DNA of 16,514 bases from an uncultured Clostridiaceae bacterium (GCA_958441075.1 CAUCBQ010000029.1:1-16514); one strand, 5' to 3'. Shown: positions 6,925 through 14,512, counted from the stretch's first letter. The notes: a model not told the origin generated them from the sequence alone. Translations and numbers: made by a program.

Positions 6925-7619
6925 GGAAGAATCCGTTCCGGTTTAAATTTCAGATAATCAGAGGACACCAGACGGTAATTCACCCCGTCTACATTTCCCA
7001 GAAAACTGTCCTGAAAGCGGTCTTTCCCATGGCAATGGGCGTAAATCACCTGATCTGCCCCATATTCCAGCGCCATCCGGGTAAAGCCGCTTTCCTCTTC
7101 TCCAATACTGGTAGGCGGATAGTGAAGGAACTGAATAAAAGAGGTATAGCCTGCTGCTGCAGCCAGCTCATAGGACAGCCGCAGGCGCTCCAGCTCCCTC
7201 TTTACCAGTTTTTCAAAATGCTCCGGGCTGTCCTTTCCTTCATAGCAGTACCCCTTGGTTCCTACCAGGGCCGTATGTCCATAGGTGTAAAAATTATTCT
7301 GCAAAAAGGAAAGCCGCCCGTTAAAGCTTTCATTCAGCCTTTTTGTCCTTCCTGCATCCCAGAACATATCGTGATTTCCCCGCAGAAGAATCTTGCGTCC
7401 GGGAAGGGACGCAATAAATTCCAGATCAGCCTCTGCTTCCTTTAAATTTCTCCCCCAGGAATGATCCCCTGCGAGAACCACTGTATCCCCGGAAGAAATC
7501 ATCTTTTTCCAGTTCTTTTCGATCTTTTTTACATGATCCTTCCATTCTTTTCCAAATATATCCATAGGCTTGTTGGCCGTAAAGGACATATGGAGATCAC
7601 CTATGGCGTACAGACTCAT
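6921..7619 (-). CDS. Calcineurin-like metallophosphoesterase
   Basis: A 232-residue binuclear-metal phosphoesterase of the calcineurin-like superfamily, predicted cytosolic. The metal ligands can be followed in order: D8-L-H10 in IGDLH, D52 in AGDHSWG, N82-H83 in RGNHD, H166 in FLHYPP, and H195-x-H197 in YAHCHG. The GD-x-SWG form is typical of small predicted phosphohydrolases of this superfamily. The ATG at 7619 was preferred over 7637 because AGAGGAG lies 8 bases before it and the protein then begins directly at the beta-strand leading to GDLH. The start lies inside the end of the upstream DUF523 gene (23-base overlap), which implies co-translation. Substrate unknown. Confidence 0.9.
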   Translation of the reverse strand: MSLYAIGDLHMSFTANKPMDIFGKEWKDHVKKIEKNWKKMISSGDTVVLAGDHSWGRNLKEAEADLEFIASLPGRKILLRGNHDMFWDAGRTKRLNESFNGRLSFLQNNFYTYGHTALVGTKGYCYEGKDSPEHFEKLVKRELERLRLSYELAAAAGYTSFIQFLHYPPTSIGEEESGFTRMALEYGADQVIYAHCHGKDRFQDSFLGNVDGVNYRLVSSDYLKFKPERILP

Positions 7620-8037
7620 ACTCACACTCCTCTGCATCCATAAGAGGGATTCCCCGCTCTTTCAGCTCACGGGCAAAAATTCCCATCCCATCAATCTTTC
7701 TCCCTGTAAATGTACCGTCATATATCTGGCGTACTCCGCAGGTAGGACTGCGCGACTGAAGAATGGCAAGGTCAATATCCATATCCTTTATCTGTTCCAG
7801 AGCCATTTCCACGCCCTTTCGGTACAGGGCATCTCTGTCCTTTCCTTCCCTGTCTACCACCCGGCCTCCGGACAGCTCTACAGGCGTACGAGGCGCACCC
7901 AGTCCGGTTAAAAGTTCCGGACAGATGGAAATAACTTCCTTATCCTCTACAAAACGAAGAACCGCCTCATTTCTGTTATTCTTTCCATTATACTTACAGT
8001 TTTCGCCCAGAAGACAGGCGCTGACTAAAACCTTCAT
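7597..8037 (-). CDS. DUF523 family protein (YbbK-like)
   Basis: A 146-residue protein of the DUF523 family, whose biochemical role is not settled. The diagnostic segments are present: N-terminal KVLVSACLLGENCKYNG with C8 and C14, VISICPELLTGLGAPRTPVE with C39, and AILQSRSPTCGVRQIYDGTF with C100, then GMGIFARELKERGI. Conserved cysteines and charged residues suggest metal or cofactor binding, which is inference. The ATG at 8037 was preferred over an in-frame ATG at 8061 because TTAGGAG precedes it by 5 bases and the longer form would overlap the upstream gene. It lies 8 bases after the LURP-one-like gene and overlaps the phosphoesterase gene by 23 bases, so all are probably one transcript. Confidence 0.9.
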   Translation of the reverse strand: MKVLVSACLLGENCKYNGKNNRNEAVLRFVEDKEVISICPELLTGLGAPRTPVELSGGRVVDREGKDRDALYRKGVEMALEQIKDMDIDLAILQSRSPTCGVRQIYDGTFTGRKIDGMGIFARELKERGIPLMDAEECEYESVRHR

Positions 8038-8045
8038 ATACTCTC

Positions 8046-8516
8046 CTAATTCCGGGAACATTTTTCCGCATCAATGGCAAGCACCACCATCAGGGCACAG
8101 AGGGCATCCCACTGATCTTCCACATCGATTACATAAGTGTCTGTCATGTGGAATAGTTCCTTTGAAACTGCCGCTGCCAGCCTTCCGTTCCGATCTAAGA
8201 TCTTATAATCCCATTCCAGAAAATCTCCTTCAACATGCCAGCCATTGCAGTCAATATTGTAGCGCGGCTTAAAAAAGGTCAATTCCTTACTGATGCAGCC
8301 TGCATATTCCTGTCCCAGATACAGCTCAAATCTGGGCAGCATGGTAAAAATACGTTCCTTCACCATACCGGCCTCACATCCCTGACCATCGTATATTTTC
8401 AGGCAGTGTCCCCAGGAAAGCTGTCCTTTTACAGTATAGGCAGTGGTTCCGTCTTCGTAATAGATATCATAGCTGTCAAACCATGAAAACAGTCTCTGCT
8501 TAAATATAAGTTTCAT
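8046..8516 (-). CDS. LURP-one-related (YxjI/DUF567-like) protein
   Basis: A 156-residue protein with the alternating beta-strand pattern of the LURP-one/tubby-like fold: MKLIFKQRLFSWFDSYDIYYEDG at the start, then YTVKGQLSWGHCLKIYDGQG, MLPRFELYLG, WHVEGDFLEWDYKILDRNG and a C-terminal helix (DALCALMVVLAIDA). Tubby-like members bind membrane phospholipids in eukaryotes; bacterial members are uncharacterised. An open frame continues upstream to 8708, but AAAGGAGG (8524-8531) lies 7 bases before the ATG at 8516. The upstream part also overlaps a small gene in another frame, so the short form is chosen. It sits second in a four-gene minus-strand cluster. Confidence 0.85.
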   Translation of the reverse strand: MKLIFKQRLFSWFDSYDIYYEDGTTAYTVKGQLSWGHCLKIYDGQGCEAGMVKERIFTMLPRFELYLGQEYAGCISKELTFFKPRYNIDCNGWHVEGDFLEWDYKILDRNGRLAAAVSKELFHMTDTYVIDVEDQWDALCALMVVLAIDAEKCSRN

Positions 8517-8619
8517 ACCGGTTCCTCCTTTATCATACAGAATACAAACTGGCTTCCGAAATGCTCCCACTGCTCCAGCTCTTCTATATAACGGCCCTTC
8601 CGATCCGTTTCTGACGGTT

Positions 8620-8769
8620 TTATTTACGGATTTCTTCATAGGCATCCATAACTCCTTGCTTAACTGCGGCCCGGATGACACGGTATATAATGTAAAAGAA
8701 CAGGGCAATCATGCCGGCCCAGACCGTCAGCCCCATAAGGATTCCGAATAATGCTCCGAACATATTCAT
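8620..8769 (-). CDS. Small single-pass membrane protein, 49 residues
   Basis: A short gene easily missed by length cut-offs. It starts MNMFGALFGILMGLTVWAG, has one hydrophobic stretch over about residues 5-29, then a basic turn (YRVIRAAVKQG) and an acidic end (MDAYEEIRK). By the positive-inside rule the C-terminus should face the cytosol. AAAGGAG at 8776-8782 is 6 bases before the ATG, and an extended -10 promoter sits about 45 bases upstream, so it is the first gene of the cluster running to 6921. I recognise no family. The codon choice and good initiation site argue that it is real. Confidence 0.68.
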   Translation of the reverse strand: MNMFGALFGILMGLTVWAGMIALFFYIIYRVIRAAVKQGVMDAYEEIRK

Positions 8770-8811
8770 ACATTTCTCCTTTCTGACAAAAATAAGCTTT
8801 TATATGCCTTT

Positions 8812-8820
8812 ATTATAGCA
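8812..8820 (-). promoter_or_regulatory. Extended -10 promoter for the 8769-6921 cluster
   Basis: On the minus strand the site reads TGcTATAAT, a perfect extended -10, about 42 bases upstream of the small membrane protein start. No good -35 is seen at 17 bases, which extended -10 promoters tolerate. Confidence 0.6.
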
Positions 8821-8865
8821 TTATTTTCTCCGGGCGCTTCTTACTTTTATATTACAATTTGATAC

Positions 8866-8890
8866 CCAGACTGCCTGTGAAGCAGACCGG
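8866..8890 (-). terminator. Possible hairpin terminator after the rhodanese gene
   Basis: Directly after the stop codon, 8882-8890 pairs with 8866-8874 (nine positions, one G-U pair, one T-T mismatch) around a 7-base loop. The sequence after it is AT-rich but has no clean T-run, so this is a weak call. Confidence 0.35.
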
Positions 8891-9277
8891 TTATTCGCTT
8901 ACCGTTTCACCTTTCCAGTCCCTGATGCCGCCGAATTCCACGATATTTGTATAGCCCAGGCCAGACAGCTTTCCGGCTGCCTGTTTGCTGCGGTTCCCGC
9001 TGCGGCAGTACACAAGAATCAGCTGATCCTTGTCCGGCAGTTCATCAATCTCCTCTGTACCAATGGTTTCATTTGGGATATTTACTGCATTGGGAATGTG
9101 ACCGCCGGAAAATTCCTCCGGAGTCCGTACATCCAGAATCATATAATCATTTTCTTCTTCCATCATAACCACTGCCTCATCCATGGTAATCTGACGATAT
9201 CCTGCTTCTTTATCAGAAGAAGCAGAACAGCCTGACAGCAGAAAACAGGACAGTAAAAATGGAATCATTTTCTTCAT
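8891..9277 (-). CDS. Rhodanese-domain lipoprotein
   Basis: A 128-residue membrane-anchored single-domain rhodanese (sulfurtransferase-like). The signal peptide MKKMIPFLLSCF ends in the lipobox LLSGC, with lipidated Cys17, so the domain should face outside the cell. The rhodanese signatures are complete: MILDVRTPEEFSGGHIPNAVNIP (about 46-68) and the active-site loop YCRSGNRS with nucleophile Cys91. AAGGAGG at 9285-9291 is 7 bases before the ATG. The open frame continues to 9394, but that extension overlaps cbiK and lacks a comparable ribosome site. It follows cbiK by 55 bases on the same strand and is probably co-transcribed. The inverted repeat CTCC-TGAA-GGAG partly covers the ribosome binding site and might weaken initiation. 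Substrate unknown; thiosulfate or persulfide chemistry is typical of the family. Confidence 0.88.
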   Translation of the reverse strand: MKKMIPFLLSCFLLSGCSASSDKEAGYRQITMDEAVVMMEEENDYMILDVRTPEEFSGGHIPNAVNIPNETIGTEEIDELPDKDQLILVYCRSGNRSKQAAGKLSGLGYTNIVEFGGIRDWKGETVSE

Positions 9278-9332
9278 ATCAATTCCTCCTTCAGGAGCTT
9301 TATAAGCGGCTTCTTTGCACTGTATTTCTGCA

Positions 9333-10172
9333 CTATTCGAAATTCTCTCCGGCTGCCTTTGCATGTCTGACAAACAGCTGCCGTATAAGCTCAATTTCTC
9401 CCAGGCCCTTTAAAACACATCTCACCTCATAGCCTTCTTTTTCAAATTCATGTTTCCAGGACCCCTCTTCGTCTCCTGCCATATCATTATTTGCGTGGTC
9501 TCCTGCCACAATCATAAGAGGCTGAAGCACTGCCTTCCTGTAGGAGCCTTTTTTTACTGCCTTAAGCACATCCTCAAGGGAGGGCTCTGCCTCTACGGTT
9601 CCCACATAGTAATGCTTAAAGCCTCTTTTATAAAGCAGTCGCTGAAGCCGTTCATATACCTGATTGGACTCTGCTTCCGTACCATGGCCCATAAAGCAGA
9701 TGGCTGTTTCACCGTCGTCATATTCCTTTGTATCCCCGGTAATGGCCTGAACCACTGCCTCAAAATCCTCCTCTGATGCCAGAAGCGGCTCTCCCACAGC
9801 CATATGTTCAAATAAATCCCTGTATTCGCAGGCTTCTTCAGCCAGATCCCTGTATTCAAAGCCCTTCATCAGATGGGTAGGCTGAATAATCAGTGTTTTT
9901 GCGCCCCGGCCTGCCGCACGGTTTAAAGCTTCTTTCATATTGTCAATAGACAGATTTTCCTTCCGTTTCACCCGGTCAATAATAATCTGGCTTGTAAAAG
10001 CCCGATGCAGGGCGTATTCCGGCATAGCCTGCTCCATAGCCCTTTCAATTGCCCCGATGGTTCTTGCCCGTGTATCACTGTAGCTGGTTCCAAAACTGAC
10101 TGCCAGCAGCTCCCTGTCTCCCGTTGTATTCCGATCTGTTCCTCTGCATTCTGATACTGCTTCCAGCTTCAT
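9333..10172 (-). CDS. cbiK: Sirohydrochlorin cobaltochelatase, CbiK type
   Basis: A 279-residue class II chelatase that would insert Co2+ into sirohydrochlorin in the anaerobic cobalamin pathway. Family landmarks are clear: LLAVSFGTSYSDTR (22-35), LHRAFTSQIIIDR, QPTHLMKGFEYRDL with Glu106, FMGHGTEAESN with His163, and VAGDHANNDMAGD with His226. By comparison with Salmonella CbiK from memory, these match Glu89, His145 and His207, the metal-handling residues. No signal peptide is present, and a 15-20 residue polar N-terminal extension precedes the first strand. GGGAG lies 9 bases before the ATG, with an excellent promoter upstream. No other cobalamin gene is nearby and the roughly 35-base leader is too short for a cobalamin riboswitch. 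A role in siroheme or another metal insertion cannot be excluded. Confidence 0.9.
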   Translation of the reverse strand: MKLEAVSECRGTDRNTTGDRELLAVSFGTSYSDTRARTIGAIERAMEQAMPEYALHRAFTSQIIIDRVKRKENLSIDNMKEALNRAAGRGAKTLIIQPTHLMKGFEYRDLAEEACEYRDLFEHMAVGEPLLASEEDFEAVVQAITGDTKEYDDGETAICFMGHGTEAESNQVYERLQRLLYKRGFKHYYVGTVEAEPSLEDVLKAVKKGSYRKAVLQPLMIVAGDHANNDMAGDEEGSWKHEFEKEGYEVRCVLKGLGEIELIRQLFVRHAKAAGENFE

Positions 10173-10210
10173 TCGTTCATTCTCCCGTTATATTTTTAAT
10201 GCGTATCTAT

Positions 10211-10239
10211 AGTTTAATCGAAAGCGTTTCTGCTGTCAA
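10211..10239 (-). promoter_or_regulatory. Sigma-A-type promoter for cbiK-rhodanese
   Basis: On the minus strand a perfect TTGACA (10234-10239) is followed after 17 bases by TAAACT (10211-10216). It lies about 38 bases upstream of the cbiK start and just after the terminator of the preceding operon. Confidence 0.7.
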
Positions 10240-10269
10240 TTATGCTCCTTATCGCCGCATATAACTGCA

Positions 10270-10296
10270 AAACCCCCGGCACTCTGCCGGAGGTTT
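10270..10296 (-). terminator. Intrinsic terminator of the ABC-deaminase operon
   Basis: A 12-base-pair stem (10285-10296 with 10270-10281, one G-U pair) encloses a 3-base loop. On the minus strand it is GC-rich and ends in TTTT, 38 bases after the amidohydrolase stop. It separates the long operon from the cbiK promoter. Confidence 0.8.
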
Positions 10297-10334
10297 CATA
10301 TAGCTTTCTATTTTCGCTGTAACAAAACAGCTTT

Positions 10335-11675
10335 CTATAATCGGTGCAGTTCCCGCATCTCGCCAAAAGCGCTTTTTCCCATACAGTCTGCAAGTTCTCT
10401 CCGAACCGATTCCAGATCCTCATAAACCAGCCTCTTATCCCGTACCAGACAGGTTCCTGCCACATATACGTCCCTTACGTTAGACGCATTGGCGCTGTAA
10501 ACCAGCGCAGAATAGGGATCATATACAGGGAACATATTTGGAGAATCTGTCTCCACCAGTACAAGATCTGCTTCCTTTCCGGGTTCAATAGACCCTGCTT
10601 TATCTTCCAGTCCCAACACCCTGGCTCCCTGACAGGTTGCCATGGAAACAATGTCCTTTGCAGGCATGGCGCTTCGGTCCCGACTGCTGTTTTTCTGAAA
10701 TCCGGCGCACAGGCGCATCTGTGTAAAGAGATCCAGGGTATTTCCGCTGGCCGGGCCATCTGTTCCAAGGCCTACGGGAACACCTGCCTTTAACAGCTTG
10801 AGCACAGGGGCTACTCCCTTGGCTGCCTTTGCATTAGAACCGATACAATGGCATACCCCGCTTCCTCTCTGCTTTAAAATTTCCATATCGCGGTCTGTCA
10901 GATGGATGCAGTGAGCCGCTGCCGTATGGCCGGAAAGAACCTCCAGCTGATCCAGATATTCAACAGGCGTGCAGCCTCTGGTTTCTGCCAGCCAGGCCAT
11001 CTCATAGTCCATTTCTGCCGCGTGAAGAGTAAATGGCACCTGATTGGCAATATCCAGCCTCCAGGATTCTTTCAGCGTTTCCGGACTGCAGGTGTTGGTG
11101 GCATGAGGCGCTGCGCAGCCGCTGATACGGGGATGCTCCCTGTATGCCTCTATCAGCTCCCTTGCCATACCCAGAGCCTCATCTGCACCGGAAGCATCGC
11201 ATCCGCCTTCATCCATCACCGTCTGTCCGGCAATTCCCCGGATTCCGGTCTGGTCCATAACCTGAGCCACTGCAGCTTCAAAATAGTACATATCCATTAC
11301 AGAGGTAACGCCGGACAGCAAAAGCTCACAGATGGCATAACGGCTGGAAAGCGCCGCCATCCTCCGGTTCATGGCCTTCTGCTCCATGGGAAGAAGAAAA
11401 ACGCGCAGCCGGTCCTTACAGTCGTCTCCCAGTCCCCGGAAGGGAACCATTCCCAGATGACAGTGGGTATTGACCATACCGGGCATAAGGATTCCTCTGT
11501 TCCCATCTCTGATCTGCCAGCCTGCTGCCCCTAATTCCTCTGCTGTTTCCTTCAGGGCAGAAGAAGGGCCTGTTTCCAGAATCTTTGTACCTTCTATTTT
11601 TACATAGCCGTCCGGGAACACATCCATCCGTGGGTTCATCGTGACGACAATGGAGTTTGTAATTATGGTTTTCAT
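10335..11675 (-). CDS. Amidohydrolase of the MTA/SAH deaminase family
   Basis: A 446-residue metal-dependent hydrolase, probably deaminating the 6-amino group of an adenosine derivative such as 5'-methylthioadenosine or S-adenosylhomocysteine. Metal and catalytic residues are all present: NTHCHLGMVPFRGL with H71 and H73, TLHAAE with H218 and E221, AHCIHL with H255, and GLGTDGPASG with D306. CIGSNAKAAKGVAPV follows the family's C-x-x-SN-x-K pattern, and a C-terminal GSIEPGKEADLVLV restores the beta-sandwich. The ATG lies 2 bases after the adenine deaminase stop, with GAGG just upstream, so translation is coupled. It is the last gene before the terminator. Guanine deaminase or another COG0402 activity is possible, since substrates in this family are easily misassigned. 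Confidence 0.85.
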   Translation of the reverse strand: MKTIITNSIVVTMNPRMDVFPDGYVKIEGTKILETGPSSALKETAEELGAAGWQIRDGNRGILMPGMVNTHCHLGMVPFRGLGDDCKDRLRVFLLPMEQKAMNRRMAALSSRYAICELLLSGVTSVMDMYYFEAAVAQVMDQTGIRGIAGQTVMDEGGCDASGADEALGMARELIEAYREHPRISGCAAPHATNTCSPETLKESWRLDIANQVPFTLHAAEMDYEMAWLAETRGCTPVEYLDQLEVLSGHTAAAHCIHLTDRDMEILKQRGSGVCHCIGSNAKAAKGVAPVLKLLKAGVPVGLGTDGPASGNTLDLFTQMRLCAGFQKNSSRDRSAMPAKDIVSMATCQGARVLGLEDKAGSIEPGKEADLVLVETDSPNMFPVYDPYSALVYSANASNVRDVYVAGTCLVRDKRLVYEDLESVRRELADCMGKSAFGEMRELHRL

Positions 11676-11677
11676 CT

Positions 11678-13396
11678 TTATACCTCAATAAGCGCTACCC
11701 GTTTCTGGGTTTTTACATCCAACAGTCCTCTGTCTGTAAGCTTTAATGCCGGAGAAACGGGAAGAGCCAGCGTCGACATGGACATGATTTCATTATTATT
11801 CTTATATCCCAGAAAGGCCATGGCTTTTCTTACCTGTCCAAGCTCACCAGAAAGCTTCTCTATAGGACCTTCATTTATAATTCCTGCCACATTCAGCCGT
11901 ACCTGTCCCAGACAGCTGCCGCCGGAAAAAACGCAGTATCCCCCTTCCAGCTCTAAAACGCGCTTCTGAGCCAGAAGCATATCCTCAGGATCGGTTCCAA
12001 GAACCAGCAGATTGTGGCTGTCATGGCTCCAGGTTGTGGCTGCCGCCCCCTTCTTTGTAAATGCTCCTTCCACAAGGCCGCAGCCCACGTTTCCGTTTTT
12101 TCCATGGCGCTCATAGAGAACCGCCAGGCTCAGTCCTGTCTCCTGCCAGCAGACAATCCCATCTTTCACCGGAAGCTGCCGTTTCACCTGTCTGGTAGCT
12201 GTACCAAATGTATCAATCTGCATCACATTGGCAGTAACCCAACCGGAATTCACCGGTGCTCTTAAAATAAAATCCTCCAAAACAGCCGGCCTGCAGTGAA
12301 CGGAATGATAGAAATGATCCGGGAAGTTCTTTTCTTCTATGGCGCCGCGGTGAAAATCCCCCTGTCTCCAGGCCAGCTTTCCCTCTTTTACTACGGCTTC
12401 CGGCTCCATAGTGTTAAAATCCTTAAGAAAGATAAAATCAGCCAGCTTTCCTGGTCCGATCATTCCCCTGTCATCCAGATGCATTCTTCTGGCCGGCGTA
12501 TAGGTGGCACAGTAAATTGCCTTTTCCAGCGGCATTCCTGCCAGAACAGCCGTCTGCACAATCTGGTTCAGATGCCCCTTTAAAAGCTGGTCCGGCATCA
12601 CATCATCCGTTACAAGAGCCACATTTTCATACAGATTATAACGGTTCAGAGTTTCCACTACCTCAGGCGTCAGGGATTTTCTCTGCAGCTCCAGAAACAT
12701 CCCAAGATCTGTTTTTTCCAGAACAGCTTCCGGAGTCTGCTGGGTATGGTCCGCGTCAATGCCTTCATAAATAAAACGGTTAAGTTCAGCGCCGGTAAGT
12801 CTGGGACAGTGTCCTTCCAGACGGATCTCCCTTCCTCTCTTTGCGCGGCACAGACGAACCATACGGCGAATTGGCGTATCTCTGTCATCTTCCGGAGCCA
12901 ACTGCTTAAAATTCATCACCTCTCCCAGACAAAGGGTATCCGCATCTTCCAAAAGAACGGCTGCATCCTCCGGCGTAATCGTGGCTCCCGGTGTTTCCAG
13001 ATCTATATCTGTAGCCGGAACACTGGAAGGAATGGCCCAGAAGATATCCATTTCTGTTTTCTGTGCCTGAAACGCTGCAATTCCCTCCATACCAAACACA
13101 TTGGCAATCTCATGGGCATCTGCCACTACAGTCGTAGTGCCGTGAGACAGCGCCAAAGGCCCAAAACGGGACGGGCAGGTCATAGAGCTTTCTATGTGCA
13201 TATGGATATCGATCAGACCCGGAATCATATAACGCCCCCGTGCATCGTAGGAGGGAACTTCTTCAGAATAAAATCCCGTATTAACAGGAAGGACGGCATA
13301 AAAACGGCCGTCCTTTACAGCTGCATCCCGGAGTTCAAAACACTGACGGAAGGTCTGATATACATTGACATTTCTTATAATATAATCCGGGGACAT
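11678..13396 (-). CDS. ade: Adenine deaminase
   Basis: Converts adenine to hypoxanthine and ammonia. At 572 residues it is close to the usual bacterial AdeC length of about 577-590. The metal-binding start IPGLIDIHMHIESS (H65, H67) is followed by DAHEIANVFG (H95, E96), LGEVMNF with E159, EGHCPRL with H196, DADHT with H217 and VTDDVMPDQLL. The second half contains the family's C-terminal domain (DSHNLLVLG, LPLPV-like ALPVSPALKLTDRGL). AAAGGAG lies 8 bases before the ATG, and the TAA stop of the preceding lipoprotein gene forms part of this site. The upstream partner is an ABC transporter and the downstream one an aminopurine deaminase, so its substrate could be imported or produced from MTA/SAH breakdown. 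Confidence 0.95.
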   Translation of the reverse strand: MSPDYIIRNVNVYQTFRQCFELRDAAVKDGRFYAVLPVNTGFYSEEVPSYDARGRYMIPGLIDIHMHIESSMTCPSRFGPLALSHGTTTVVADAHEIANVFGMEGIAAFQAQKTEMDIFWAIPSSVPATDIDLETPGATITPEDAAVLLEDADTLCLGEVMNFKQLAPEDDRDTPIRRMVRLCRAKRGREIRLEGHCPRLTGAELNRFIYEGIDADHTQQTPEAVLEKTDLGMFLELQRKSLTPEVVETLNRYNLYENVALVTDDVMPDQLLKGHLNQIVQTAVLAGMPLEKAIYCATYTPARRMHLDDRGMIGPGKLADFIFLKDFNTMEPEAVVKEGKLAWRQGDFHRGAIEEKNFPDHFYHSVHCRPAVLEDFILRAPVNSGWVTANVMQIDTFGTATRQVKRQLPVKDGIVCWQETGLSLAVLYERHGKNGNVGCGLVEGAFTKKGAAATTWSHDSHNLLVLGTDPEDMLLAQKRVLELEGGYCVFSGGSCLGQVRLNVAGIINEGPIEKLSGELGQVRKAMAFLGYKNNNEIMSMSTLALPVSPALKLTDRGLLDVKTQKRVALIEV

Positions 13397-13409
13397 AATT
13401 TCAGCTCCT

Positions 13410-14468
13410 TTAGTTATTGATTACCCTGTTCCACTGATCAATCCACTGGTTTAAAAGAGGATTGACAAATCCATAGTCCAGAACCTTTGCATTTTCCGCC
13501 GCAGAACCATAGGTCATGTGTTCGGATTCTTCTTCTGTAAAAGTCACATTTTTATTGGTAGGAGCTTCATTTAAAGCTTTTCCTGTCTTGGACTGGAGCT
13601 CTGCGCTTAAACGGTAATTCAAATACTCGTAAGCCAGCTCCTTATTCTGACAGTTCTTCGTGATGCTGATGGTATTGAAATTCGCATAGGTTCCATCCGG
13701 AGTTACATATACCAGATCAGGATTTGCAGCCTGAATGGTCGGCACGCCAAAATCACCAACTACAGCCGCTGCCACTTCCCCGGAAGTAAACATATTAATC
13801 AGATCAGAGGATTTTGTATATGTTTTTACCAGATTTGGCTTTAACTCCTCCAGAGCCCCAAAAGCTGCCTCACCCTTATCGGTCTTAATATCAACCCCTG
13901 CATGATCGCTGGCCATATATACCATAGCAGGACCAAAGGTAGTAGTAATCTCCGGAATGGACACCATACCTGCCAGCTCCGGCTTCCACAGATCATCAAA
14001 GCCTGTGATTTCAAAGCCGACAGCTTCCGGATTATACATGATTCCGATGCTGTTGATGGTATAGGGAACACCCTGACCGTTTTCTGCCAGCGTTTTTGCC
14101 GCTGCAATCAGGTCGGAAGCGTGTTCGATCTTACTTAAATCGATCGTCTCAAACAGACCTTCCTCTGCACCTTTGGCTGCCATAGCCTGAGACAGCTCGA
14201 TTACATCAATGGAGGTTTCGCTGTCTGCCTTCAGCTTGGTATATCTGTCATTGGTTCCTCCGGTTTCTGTGACGATCTGACAGTTAAACTGTTCCTCAAA
14301 GGGCGCATACACCTCTTCCGCTGAAATATCCTCGCTCAGACCGTAGGTGGACAGAACCAGCTTCTGCTTTCCTCCTGCCTGTGCATTTTCTCCCTCTGCT
14401 GCTCCTGAACAGGCGGTTACTGCCATGGCTGCAGCGCAGACTGCTGCTGCTAATACTCTCTTTTTCAT
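13410..14468 (-). CDS. ABC transporter substrate-binding lipoprotein, PotD-like family
   Basis: A 352-residue extracellular solute-binding lipoprotein. The signal peptide MKKRVLAAAVCAAAMAV ends in TAC with lipidated Cys20, then a Gly/Ala/Glu linker. The mature domain LVLSTYGLSEDISAEEVYAPFEEQF, then YTKLKADSETSIDVIELS, and later GVPYTINSIGIMYNPEA, has the type II periplasmic-binding fold of the PotD/Fe3+/thiamine group. The aromatic residues I remember as contacting polyamine in E. coli PotD (for example Trp34 in YNW) are not conserved here, where the segment reads YGL. The ligand may therefore differ. AAGGAG sits 7 bases before the ATG. It lies between its ATPase gene and adenine deaminase, and its stop codon is part of the ade ribosome site. 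Confidence 0.88.
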   Translation of the reverse strand: MKKRVLAAAVCAAAMAVTACSGAAEGENAQAGGKQKLVLSTYGLSEDISAEEVYAPFEEQFNCQIVTETGGTNDRYTKLKADSETSIDVIELSQAMAAKGAEEGLFETIDLSKIEHASDLIAAAKTLAENGQGVPYTINSIGIMYNPEAVGFEITGFDDLWKPELAGMVSIPEITTTFGPAMVYMASDHAGVDIKTDKGEAAFGALEELKPNLVKTYTKSSDLINMFTSGEVAAAVVGDFGVPTIQAANPDLVYVTPDGTYANFNTISITKNCQNKELAYEYLNYRLSAELQSKTGKALNEAPTNKNVTFTEEESEHMTYGSAAENAKVLDYGFVNPLLNQWIDQWNRVINN

Positions 14469-14512
14469 TTTTTCGTCTCCTTATATGATTATTTCAATTT
14501 TCAGTTCTTTTC

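Noticed and set aside
8517..8708. N-terminal extension of the LURP-one-like protein by 64 residues.
   Set aside because: It overlaps the small membrane protein in another frame, and AAAGGAGG stands directly before the internal ATG at 8516.
10173..10184. Three-codon ORF (ATG AAC GAA TGA) overlapping the cbiK start as a possible leader peptide.
   Set aside because: Only one base separates its ATG from GGGAG, too close for initiation; the same site is properly spaced for cbiK.
10173..10234. Possible cobalamin riboswitch upstream of cbiK.
   Set aside because: The promoter lies about 38 bases from the start codon, leaving no room for the long riboswitch fold.
10300..10340. AGCTTTCTAT repeated twice near the end of the amidohydrolase gene.
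   Set aside because: Short, AT-rich and overlapping a stop codon; likely chance.
12746..13420. 224-codon plus-strand frame opposite adenine deaminase.
   Set aside because: Antisense shadow; adenine deaminase carries all its catalytic residues in the minus-strand frame.
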